Source: Acidobacteriota bacterium (lineage in GTDB: Bacteria; Acidobacteriota; Terriglobia; UBA7540). Taken from it: DNA of 9,268 nucleotides. The notes beneath the pieces are model-generated. The model did no database searches, was not told the origin of the DNA, and saw only the letters and a list, made by a program, of their open reading frames with translations. Made by a program: the position numbers and the translations under genes. The stretch is taken from contig JAJYJL010000222.1 of assembly GCA_021789565.1 (NCBI GenBank), positions 1 through 9,268 of the forward strand, in the 5' to 3' direction. Within the stretch, counting starts at the first letter, position 1; each line of letters opens with the position of its first letter. This document shows, piece after piece, positions 1-6,074 of this stretch.

Positions 1-2014
1 GCCCTGGAACCTCGATGCCCATCAGGCCGAGAGTCTGGGTTAGTGTCCGCTCCACAATATGGACGAGGTATAGAAGGAAATCCTGCCGGGCTGAATCCGG
101 CTCGTGCAGGATGTGGAACCGGTGATAGAAATTGTTGAATGCCTGCGCCAGCCGGAAGGCGTACTTGGCAACGGCGGCAGGTTCGGTGGTTGAAATGGCC
201 TGGTCAGCTACCATCTCAAGCTGGGCCGTAAGCACAGCCAACTCCCAGAACGCAGTTCCATCATCACCTGCAAAGAACCCGCTCAATTCGGATTGCTCCA
301 CTTTTTCTGCCAGCGACACGGGTGCGAATCCTTCGTGATCAGCCGCGTACTTGCGGAAGATGTTGCGCGCACGGACGATGGTGTATTGCAGGTACGGCCC
401 TGTTTCACCTTCAAACGCCAGCGCCTCTTTGAAGTCAAAAGTGATGATCACATGGCAGGAGAATTTGAGCAGGAAGTAGCGCAGCGCGCTCACGGCAATC
501 ATGCGCCCGTAGGCTTCCTGCTCAGCAGGGTCCTGAGTCATTTCGCGCGAGCGTACTTCTACCGAAGCTTTGGCGACCAGCATATCGATCAAGTCGTCGG
601 CTTTCAGTCCCAGGCCCTTGCGACCGGAGACTTCAACGTAACTGCGCTCCAAATCTTCCGGGCGGAGCTCGTAGCCCATCTCCTGCGCGCAGGCCGGCGA
701 CAGGCCGACAACTTCATAGGCAAAGTGATGAAGGTGTTCGGCCTGATCCTCAAATCCGAGTGCGCGGAAAGCGCCGGCGACAATGTTCTGAAGATATGCC
801 TGGCGCGTATCGATTACCGCATACGCTTCCGAGGCATGACCGAACGCCGGGGCGCCGACTTGCGCCTCTTTGCCCGTGTGCCAGACTGTTTTTCCGTCGG
901 CGTAGCGATAGAACGGAGCATAGGAAAAGTCTTTCCCCAGCAAACCGAACTTCCACATGTGATAGGCAATGTCCTTGCCCACGTATGTCACGGTACCGTT
1001 CGAGCGCACGATGATCTTGACGTCATCGGTGGCAGATTCTTCCTCGCTCTTTTCGTTTTCGGAATCTCCCAGGTCCATCACCCAGCAGCCCGAGTTCTTC
1101 CCAGCCGTTTCAAAGCGGATCGCGCCAATTTCCTTCATTCGCTCGAACGCGCTCTTCCAGAAATCGAGGCGCAGTATCTCGCTTTCTTCCACCAGCACGT
1201 CGTAGCGAACGTTGATGCGCTGCATGGTTTCGATGTGCAGCTTGACGATGGCGGTCGAGATCAGGCGGGCCATTTCGGCTGCCTCGCCCTCGCCTTCTTC
1301 GATGGCCTTGAGAGTCGCGGCACGGAGTTCCTTGTCGCCGCTTTCGGCGTAGAAGCTGGAAACGTGTGCGTAGAGGTCCCAGCAGTAATAATCAAAACGA
1401 ACGTCCTTGTTTTGAATCAGGGCATGAACTTCAGCCAATGTCTTTTTCTCAATGTGCTGGAAACCGACCACAACGTCCGCCACCTGCACGCCGGTGTTGT
1501 CAATGTAGTTCTGGGTCTCAACGTTGTGCCCACGGAAGTTCAGCAGTCGCACAAAGGTGTCGCCCAGCACCGAGTTTCGCAGATGCCCGATATGCGCCGC
1601 CTTGTTGGGATTGATGCTGGTATGCTCGACAAGGACTTTGCCCGGGTGAACGCCTTCAGCGAAGGCAGGGAAGGTTCGCAACTGAAACAGCGCCGCCGCG
1701 AGCACTGCTCGGTCCAGGTGGAAATTCAGGTAGCCCGCGCCGGCAACGCTGATGCGCTCCACGCCTTCGATCGAAAGCAGTAGTCCGGACAGTCGTTCGG
1801 CAATCTTTCGTGGCGGCTGGCGCAGTTTTTTTGCCAGTTCAAAGCTGGCGGCAATCGAAAGATCACCCAACTCGGGTCGCGGTGGAAAGTCAAACGCCGG
1901 ATCGCCAACTTCCAGGTCAAAGGTACTCTTGACTGTTTCTCGAAACTTCTGCCGGATCCTGCTTTGAATTTCCAGATACAAGTTGATTTTCCTAACCGGG
2001 AAGGACGTGGACAT
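1..2014 (-). CDS. argS: Arginyl-tRNA synthetase (3' end cut by window edge)
   Basis: Class Ia aminoacyl-tRNA synthetase that charges tRNA-Arg with arginine in the cytoplasm using ATP. Reading the complement from the ATG at 2014-2012 gives 671 uninterrupted codons to the window edge. An N-terminal Arg-S (additional) domain occupies about residues 8-105 and ends in GAGYLNFHL. The ATP-binding signature NPNKAAHIGHLRN has HIGH at 141-144. The second catalytic loop, VSGRKGLGLKADDLID (462-477), takes the KMSKS place. A helical DALR anticodon-binding domain runs from about 540 (ETGPYLQYTIVRARNIF) to the end. The last residues seen, LGLMGIEVPG, match the usual family ending, so probably only a few codons are missing. 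It is longer than the E. coli enzyme (577 aa), partly through an acidic stretch at 316-331. A GAGGA lies about 10 nt before the ATG. An in-frame GTG at 2035-2033 would add seven residues and is a less likely start. It is divergent from the methyltransferase-like gene. Confidence 0.96.
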   Translation of the reverse strand, partial: MSTSFPVRKINLYLEIQSRIRQKFRETVKSTFDLEVGDPAFDFPPRPELGDLSIAASFELAKKLRQPPRKIAERLSGLLLSIEGVERISVAGAGYLNFHLDRAVLAAALFQLRTFPAFAEGVHPGKVLVEHTSINPNKAAHIGHLRNSVLGDTFVRLLNFRGHNVETQNYIDNTGVQVADVVVGFQHIEKKTLAEVHALIQNKDVRFDYYCWDLYAHVSSFYAESGDKELRAATLKAIEEGEGEAAEMARLISTAIVKLHIETMQRINVRYDVLVEESEILRLDFWKSAFERMKEIGAIRFETAGKNSGCWVMDLGDSENEKSEEESATDDVKIIVRSNGTVTYVGKDIAYHMWKFGLLGKDFSYAPFYRYADGKTVWHTGKEAQVGAPAFGHASEAYAVIDTRQAYLQNIVAGAFRALGFEDQAEHLHHFAYEVVGLSPACAQEMGYELRPEDLERSYVEVSGRKGLGLKADDLIDMLVAKASVEVRSREMTQDPAEQEAYGRMIAVSALRYFLLKFSCHVIITFDFKEALAFEGETGPYLQYTIVRARNIFRKYAADHEGFAPVSLAEKVEQSELSGFFAGDDGTAFWELAVLTAQLEMVADQAISTTEPAAVAKYAFRLAQAFNNFYHRFHILHEPDSARQDFLLYLVHIVERTLTQTLGLMGIEVPG

Positions 2015-2065
2015 CGTCCACTTGTCCTCGCTCACCCACTGTGAATGGCCCTGCCTGATGCTTAA

Positions 2066-2081
2066 GCTGGAGATTATACCA
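2066..2081 (-). promoter_or_regulatory. Candidate extended -10 promoter of argS
   Basis: On the minus strand the sequence TGGTATAAT puts a perfect TATAAT (2078-2073) behind a TG at the extended -10 position. No good -35 hexamer stands 16-18 bp upstream, which is common for extended -10 promoters. Transcription would start near 2066, leaving a leader of roughly 50 nt before the argS ATG. This is a motif match only. Confidence 0.5.
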
Positions 2082-2100
2082 AATGCCTTCAATGCCCTTG

Positions 2101-2129
2101 TTGACCAACGCATAAATTTCGCCTAGATT
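2101..2129 (+). promoter_or_regulatory. Candidate sigma-70 promoter of the methyltransferase-like gene
   Basis: TTGACC (2101-2106) and TAGATT (2124-2129) are separated by exactly 17 bp, a good housekeeping-type promoter. The predicted start of transcription, near 2136, lies just before the AAGGGAG ribosome-binding site at 2151-2157. That supports translation beginning at the GTG at 2163 rather than at the later TTG at 2236. Confidence 0.5.
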
Positions 2130-2162
2130 CAGCATTGACCCAGGCCAGGCAAGGGAGCAGAC

Positions 2163-2246
2163 GTGCAAGCGGGAATTCATAAATGGATCGGACTTCTATG
2201 GATGGGTTTTCTCGCGCTGTGGTTCGGCGCAGCATTTGTTCAAAAA
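2163..2246 (+). pseudogene. Out-of-frame N-terminal segment of the methyltransferase-like gene
   Basis: A GTG at 2163, five bases behind a strong AAGGGAG (2151-2157), opens a frame reading MQAGIHKWIGLLWMGFLAL and then WFGAAFVQK. This is a typical first transmembrane helix for this family. It continues out of frame past 2246, changing to unrelated residues and stopping at a TAA near 2332. Skipping one base in the CAAAAAG run (2241-2247) joins it to the frame that starts KRTVRRES, giving a continuous product of about 190 residues. So these codons are probably the true 5' end of the gene at 2236-2736, separated by a single-base frameshift, either a real mutation or a sequencing/assembly error. 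The assignment rests on the ribosome-binding site, the hydrophobic helix and the clean join. Confidence 0.65.
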
Positions 2247-2736
2247 GCGGACGGTGCGCAGAGAATCGATTGCATCTCGCCTGAGCTATGTATCTGTAGC
2301 CGTCGCAGCAGCTTTATTGATGTCCTCTCCTAAACTGAGTTCAGGATTGCTTTCTACACCCTTTGTTCCAGCGACCCTCTCTTACAAATTCCTCGGGCTT
2401 GGCCTGACCATAGCAGGCTTCGCCTTTGCTATCTGGGCGCGTGTTCATCTCGGCCGTAATTGGAGCGGGGCGGTCACGATCAAGAGGGACCACGAACTCA
2501 TCCAAACTGGCCCTTACGCCTTCGTGCGCCATCCTATCTACACCGGCGCGCTGCTGGCGCTATTAGGAACTTCAATCGTCTTCGGCGAGACGCGTTGGCT
2601 GCTCGGACTCGGTTTGGCAGCTCTTGCCCTCAGGCTGAAATCACTAAGAGAAGAGCAGTTCATGACGGAACAGTTCGGCGCCGAATACGCGGACTACAGG
2701 CGGAAGGTTAAGGCACTGGTTCCGTTTGTCTGGTAA
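2236..2736 (+). CDS. Isoprenylcysteine carboxyl methyltransferase-like membrane protein
   Basis: Integral membrane protein of the isoprenylcysteine carboxyl methyltransferase (ICMT/PEMT) superfamily. These use S-adenosylmethionine to methylate lipid-linked or small substrates at the membrane, and the substrate of bacterial members is mostly unknown. The open frame gives 166 residues from a TTG at 2236. Hydrophobic segments lie at about 17-33, 46-68 and 103-134. The cofactor-binding signature GPYAFVRHPIYTG is at 92-104, followed by the C-terminal pattern REEQFMTEQFGAEYADYR (138-155) and a terminal LVPFVW, all diagnostic of the family. The TTG has no convincing ribosome-binding site and the first transmembrane helix is missing from this frame. 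That helix is found upstream in another frame from a GTG at 2163. The gene therefore probably has a one-base frameshift at 2241-2247, and the product may be non-functional unless the ribosome slips or the base is an error. It stands alone, divergent from argS. Confidence 0.85.
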   Translation: MFKKRTVRRESIASRLSYVSVAVAAALLMSSPKLSSGLLSTPFVPATLSYKFLGLGLTIAGFAFAIWARVHLGRNWSGAVTIKRDHELIQTGPYAFVRHPIYTGALLALLGTSIVFGETRWLLGLGLAALALRLKSLREEQFMTEQFGAEYADYRRKVKALVPFVW

Positions 2737-2778
2737 GGCACGGCGGCTCCGCACTTGCCGCGAAGAAGGTGCGCACTG

Positions 2779-2811
2779 ACCCTGTGAACGGCCGCTTGGT
2801 CCGCAGGGTTT
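2779..2811 (+). terminator. Possible weak terminator hairpin after the methyltransferase-like gene
   Basis: ACCCTG (2779-2784) can pair with CAGGGT (2804-2809), with an inner CGG/CCG pairing (2789-2791 with 2801-2803), and the stem runs into TTT. The T tract is only three bases, so termination would be weak. A second small inverted repeat, AGACGA/TCGTCT (2847-2861), follows. Nothing else is recognised in 2737-2890. Confidence 0.3.
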
Positions 2812-2898
2812 GTCGTCCACGGGGAAGCAGCCTGATACAAAACAGGAGACGAGTTTCGTCTATCTTGGCGGGCCATAACGTCCCCTTGCATTCCGGTG

Positions 2899-2904
2899 TA
2901 TAAT
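2899..2904 (+). promoter_or_regulatory. Candidate -10 box of the htrA promoter
   Basis: A perfect TATAAT lies 57 bp before the htrA start codon. The hexamer 17 bp upstream (TAACGT at 2876-2881) is a poor -35 box. The start of transcription would be near 2911, giving a 50-nt leader. Confidence 0.45.
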
Positions 2905-2960
2905 CTCATGCAGCCCCAACAAAGTGTCTAAGCTGTTGCGAGCGGGCGCGAGGGATTAAG

Positions 2961-4529
2961 ATGCAAAGCGGTTTGCGCCGGTACGTAACTGTCCTGGCCG
3001 TTTTTTCCGCCCTTGGATTCGGGATTGCCATTGGCGCATTTATTTCCCACGGCGCCCACGCCGCACGCCCGACAAGCGGCACCGCCGAACCCCAACCCCT
3101 GGCCGATCCCTCACCGGTCGAATTGTCAAACAGCTTCGCGCGCGTTGCTGAGCAAATCGAACCAGCTGTCGTCAACATCACCACGGAAACAACTGTGCAT
3201 ATTTCGGGGCGGGGCTTCGGATCGCAGGGCCAGGAACCGTTTGGTGATTTCTTCAACCGTTTTTTTAACTTCGGCAAACCCGGCGGACCCCCTGACCATT
3301 ATCAGCGCCGAAGCCTGGGTTCTGGCGTTATTTTCGATCCACGCGGGTTTGTGCTGACCAACTATCACGTGGTCATGCAGAAAGACGCCGACAAACCCGT
3401 AGACAGGATTGAGGTCTATCTGCACGGCGACGAGACCACCCACTACCGGGCACGGCTCGTCGGAGCAGACAAATGGACCGACCTTGCTGTCGTCAGGATC
3501 GACGCGGGAAAGAGTCTTACCGCTGCCCTGTTTGGCGATTCATCCACAACCAAGGTGGGAGATTGGGTGCTTGCCGTGGGCAGTCCCTTCGGCCTCGAGT
3601 CAACGGTGACCGCGGGCATCATCAGTGCCAAGGGGCGCGACATTGAGCCAGGGCAGGACGGACAATTCAAGCGGTTTATTCAGACCGACGCCGCCATCAA
3701 CCCCGGAAACAGCGGAGGTCCGCTGGTAAACATGGCTGGACAGGTGATTGGTATTAACACCGCAATCGCTACCAACCAGGGAGCGAATGACGGTGTTGGT
3801 TTTGCGATTCCTTCCGATACAGCCCGCGCCATTTACAATACACTGATTAAATCCGGCAAGGTGGAGCGCGGCGCGATCGGCGTAACGTTTCTGGACCGGA
3901 GCAACCCGGCGCTGTTGCGCAGCTTTGGCGCTGATCATGGAGTTGTGATTAACAACGTGGAACCGGGCAGCCCGGCCGAGCGCGCAGGTCTGAAGATGGG
4001 CGATGTCATTCTCTCCGTTAATGGCCAGTCCATCAATTCGGGCAACGACCTTGTAGAAATCGTCTCCCAAACCAGGGTCGGGAGCCAGGTCAAGCTGGAT
4101 ATTCTGCGCGATGGTAAGCAAACGACTGCGTCGGTCGAAGTTGCCGACCGTAACACCATTCTTGCCCAGCAACAAACCAGCCAAATTCCGGGTAACGAGA
4201 AGGGCGCGCCCGAGGAAGCCGGTGGCGTCCTGGGTATGAGCGTCCGCAACCTATCAGCGGCAGAGGCCTCGCTGCTGATGAAGTCATTGCATCTCTCCAA
4301 GCAGCAGGGCGTGTTAGTTGCGGACATCGTGCCCGAAGGGTTTGCCGCTGAACTCAGCGTACGGACAGGCGACATTATCCTCAGCGTCAATCACCAACCG
4401 GTTGCCTCCGTGGACGACTTTGCACATGTCCAGAAGATTCTCCGGCCTGGGCAGGACGTTCTGCTGCTTGTCGCTCGACAAACGGGTCAGACTTTTACTA
4501 CTATGTTTCTGGCCGATACTTTGCACTAA
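2961..4529 (+). CDS. DegP/HtrA-type periplasmic serine protease with two PDZ domains
   Basis: Trypsin-fold (S1C) protease/chaperone that degrades or refolds damaged envelope proteins in the periplasm. The product is 522 residues, a usual length for the Do family. Residues 1-35 form a signal peptide or membrane anchor (basic RR, then a long hydrophobic run to AHA). The protease domain spans about 55-300, with a complete catalytic triad: His136 in TNYHVV, Asp174 in TDLAVV and Ser251 in GNSGGP. A Gly/Phe-rich loop (83-112) fits the regulatory LA loop of DegP. PDZ1 lies at about 302-396 (GAIGVTF, then GSPAERAGLKMGDVILSVNG) and PDZ2 at about 422-516 (GVLGMSV, then VRTGDIILSVNHQPV). The ATG has a GAGGGA (2950-2955) five bases upstream. 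A peptidoglycan-binding-like gene follows after 7 bp, probably in the same transcript. The sequence does not tell DegP from DegQ or MucD, so I give no symbol. Confidence 0.95.
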   Translation: MQSGLRRYVTVLAVFSALGFGIAIGAFISHGAHAARPTSGTAEPQPLADPSPVELSNSFARVAEQIEPAVVNITTETTVHISGRGFGSQGQEPFGDFFNRFFNFGKPGGPPDHYQRRSLGSGVIFDPRGFVLTNYHVVMQKDADKPVDRIEVYLHGDETTHYRARLVGADKWTDLAVVRIDAGKSLTAALFGDSSTTKVGDWVLAVGSPFGLESTVTAGIISAKGRDIEPGQDGQFKRFIQTDAAINPGNSGGPLVNMAGQVIGINTAIATNQGANDGVGFAIPSDTARAIYNTLIKSGKVERGAIGVTFLDRSNPALLRSFGADHGVVINNVEPGSPAERAGLKMGDVILSVNGQSINSGNDLVEIVSQTRVGSQVKLDILRDGKQTTASVEVADRNTILAQQQTSQIPGNEKGAPEEAGGVLGMSVRNLSAAEASLLMKSLHLSKQQGVLVADIVPEGFAAELSVRTGDIILSVNHQPVASVDDFAHVQKILRPGQDVLLLVARQTGQTFTTMFLADTLH

Positions 4530-4536
4530 CACGACT

Positions 4537-5049
4537 ATGTTGAAATCTCCGACAAGCCGGCTCCAAGGGATACGATGGACCGCGATCGTCGCGGCGCTTC
4601 TGCTGATCGCTCCGGTCCTGCACCTGAACGCAGCGCAAAAGCGAAAATCGCATGCCGTGCGCAAATCCACGCCGCACCGCCGTGTTCGTCATTTCCGCCG
4701 GTATCGCCCTTCCCACCGCCGTTATACACAGGTCAGAATTCAACCCGAACGTGTCAAAGAAATCCAACAGGCGCTGGTGGATGCAGGTACCCTGCATGAA
4801 ACACCCAACGGCAGCTGGGACATGGCTACGCGCGACGCCATGAAACAATTCCAGAAGCAAAACGGATTTAGACCCACCGGATTGCCCGAGGCAAAGCCCC
4901 TGATGAAACTCGGCTTGGGTCCTCACCCTCTGCCGCCGGGCCTGGGGCCTCAGCCGTCAACCCAAACCGAAGCTGAAAGCCAGGGCGAGGCAGAAACCAC
5001 TTTGAATTCTGTTTCGCCGGCATTAAAGAAACCCACCGCTTCAAACTAA
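4537..5049 (+). CDS. Exported peptidoglycan-binding-domain protein with an Arg/His-rich linker
   Basis: A 170-residue protein, probably periplasmic. Residues 1-33 look like a signal peptide (basic start, hydrophobic 15-30, LNAAQ as possible cleavage site). Residues 34-67 are extremely basic, with repeated RR, HR and RY pairs. Residues 68-128 resemble a peptidoglycan-binding type 1 domain (PF01471): QPERVKEIQQALVDAGTL, then NGSWDMATRDAMKQFQKQNG, then the closing GLPEAKPLMKLGLG. The tail (129-170) is Pro-rich and then Glu/Thr-rich, likely disordered. No catalytic domain is present, so it is presumably a wall-binding accessory rather than a hydrolase. I start it at the ATG at 4537. The frame is open further upstream inside htrA, but only this start yields a signal peptide. 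It follows the htrA stop after 7 bp without a clear ribosome-binding site, which suggests translational coupling. Its role alongside HtrA is inferred. Confidence 0.83.
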   Translation: MLKSPTSRLQGIRWTAIVAALLLIAPVLHLNAAQKRKSHAVRKSTPHRRVRHFRRYRPSHRRYTQVRIQPERVKEIQQALVDAGTLHETPNGSWDMATRDAMKQFQKQNGFRPTGLPEAKPLMKLGLGPHPLPPGLGPQPSTQTEAESQGEAETTLNSVSPALKKPTASN

Positions 5050-5279
5050 TAATTTGCATCTAAGACAGATGGGGAAGCCAGAGTCACAGCCGGCCCTCAA
5101 GGGAATTGCCGGGTATTCGACTCCAAACTTCGGGACGCGAGGAAACACAGAACGTACAAACAGCACGGGCTGAAATGGTCTCCCCGCAACCGGGCCTGTG
5201 GGACCAAGTGCGGTGAGAGCACCGGTTGAGCCGTTCTGTAATTTGTGCACAACTACGAGTTGGAACGGAGGATATTCAT
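5050..5279 (+). other. 230-bp leader/intergenic region with several potential RNA hairpins
   Basis: No gene is supported here. Potential stems in order: CCGG-CCC-TCAA-GGG-AATTG-CCGG (5090-5112); CAGC-ACGG-GCTG (5161-5172); then two mutually exclusive pairings, GGTC with GACC (5177-5180 and 5202-5205) and CAACCGG with CCGGTTG (5187-5193 and 5222-5228). A perfect palindrome, TTGTGCACAA, lies at 5243-5252. I could not identify a convincing promoter or T-rich terminator, and no known riboswitch class is recognised. Whether the region is transcribed as a leader is unknown. Confidence 0.35.
5243..5252. repeat. 10-bp palindrome TTGTGCACAA upstream of the SYLF gene
   Basis: A perfect inverted repeat ends 27 bp before the start codon and could be an operator half-turn or chance. 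No regulator is encoded nearby. Confidence 0.3.
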
Positions 5280-5957
5280 ATGAAGATTCGCTTTCTCATG
5301 GTCACTCTGCTGCTGGCAGGCATGGCGGTTCCAGTGTTCGCAGACTCCGGCCGCCAGTTGGAGGTTGACCGCATCCGCAATTCACGCTTCGCCTTTGAGG
5401 ACATTATGAACGCGCCGGACAAAGGCATTCCGCAGGACCTGCTTGGGTCCGCCAAGTGCATTGCAATAATTCCCGGCGAAAAGCGCGTGGCCTTCATCTT
5501 TGGGGGCAGCTACGGGCGAGGTCTGGTAACATGCCGAACCGCAAGCGGTTGGAGCGCTCCGGCCTTCCTGATGGTGAGCGGTGGGAGTTTCGGTTTTCAG
5601 ATCGGTGGATCGTCCACCGACCTCATCATGGTTTTCAGAAACCGCAACGGCATGAACCACCTGCTGAGTGATAAGTTCAAGGTGGGAGCTGACGCCAGCG
5701 CAGCAGCGGGACCGGTTGGGCGCACGGCTGCGGCCGCGACTGATGCAGAGATGCACGCCGAGATCCTGACCTACTCGCGCAGCAGGGGAGTCTTTGCAGG
5801 CGTCAGCCTGAACGGCGCGGTAGTAAAACCTGACAGGAGCGCGGACGAGGCGATGTACGGAGCAGGCATTGAACCGGCATCCATTCTGAACGGCCACGTG
5901 GCCGCTCCGGCAGAAGCACGGGGCTTGCTGGCTGTCATCGGCAAAAACGCCCATTGA
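5280..5957 (+). CDS. Secreted SYLF-domain (Ysc84-type) lipid-binding protein
   Basis: A 225-residue protein with a signal peptide (MKIRF, hydrophobic 5-20, likely cut after VFA at 21). The rest is one SYLF domain (DUF500/Ysc84 family), known in eukaryotes for phosphoinositide and membrane binding and of undefined role in bacterial periplasm. Family landmarks: a helix with ILNAP-like DIMNAPDKGIPQDLL (41-55), AKCIAIIPG (58-66), FIFGGSYGRGLVTCR (72-86), WSAPAFLMVSGGSFGFQIGG (91-110), DLIMVF (114-119), the Ala/Gly-rich GADASAAAGPVGR (136-148), and YSRSRGVFAGVSLNGAVV (165-182). An Ala-rich tail follows. The ATG at 5280 has GGAGG (5267-5271) eight bases upstream. An in-frame upstream start at 5226 is rejected because it would bury the signal peptide. 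It lies after the htrA unit in the same direction and converges on the aldehyde dehydrogenase gene. Confidence 0.92.
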   Translation: MKIRFLMVTLLLAGMAVPVFADSGRQLEVDRIRNSRFAFEDIMNAPDKGIPQDLLGSAKCIAIIPGEKRVAFIFGGSYGRGLVTCRTASGWSAPAFLMVSGGSFGFQIGGSSTDLIMVFRNRNGMNHLLSDKFKVGADASAAAGPVGRTAAAATDAEMHAEILTYSRSRGVFAGVSLNGAVVKPDRSADEAMYGAGIEPASILNGHVAAPAEARGLLAVIGKNAH

Positions 5958-6007
5958 GCACTAGCCGCTAAACTGAGGCTGCCGGCTGTTGCGGCGGGCG
6001 ACGACTT

Positions 6008-6033
6008 CCGGAAGCGTTTTTGTGAAACGCCGG
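6008..6033. terminator. Possible hairpin between the convergent SYLF and aldehyde dehydrogenase genes
   Basis: GCGTTT (6014-6019) pairs with AAACGC (6025-6030) around a TTGTG loop, extended by CCG/CGG on either side (6008-6010, 6031-6033) with a GAA bulge. It sits in the 117-bp gap where two transcripts meet, so a terminator is expected, but there is no flanking T tract on either strand. Confidence 0.3.
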
Positions 6034-6074
6034 TGTTCATAGACCGCCGCTTCGATCCGCTCCGTCGCTTATTC

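Noticed and set aside
293..1783. 496-codon open frame on the plus strand opposite argS
   Set aside because: The minus strand carries an uninterrupted ArgS with all signature motifs. The plus-strand translation shows no recognisable domain and is best explained as a codon-bias shadow.
3600..4390. Long minus-strand frames opposite htrA (194 and 151 codons)
   Set aside because: They lie entirely within a complete HtrA coding sequence, have no ribosome-binding site, and no family is recognisable.
4318..4536. Upstream extension of the peptidoglycan-binding gene into htrA
   Set aside because: The extension would overlap htrA by over 200 bp and place the signal peptide in the middle of the protein.
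5071..5205. Fragments resembling a cobalamin riboswitch (GGGAAGCC, CCCCGCAAC)
   Set aside because: The order and the other conserved elements are missing, and the downstream gene is unrelated to cobalamin.
5226..5279. Upstream in-frame start for the SYLF gene
   Set aside because: The ATG at 5280 has a strong ribosome-binding site and gives a proper signal peptide.
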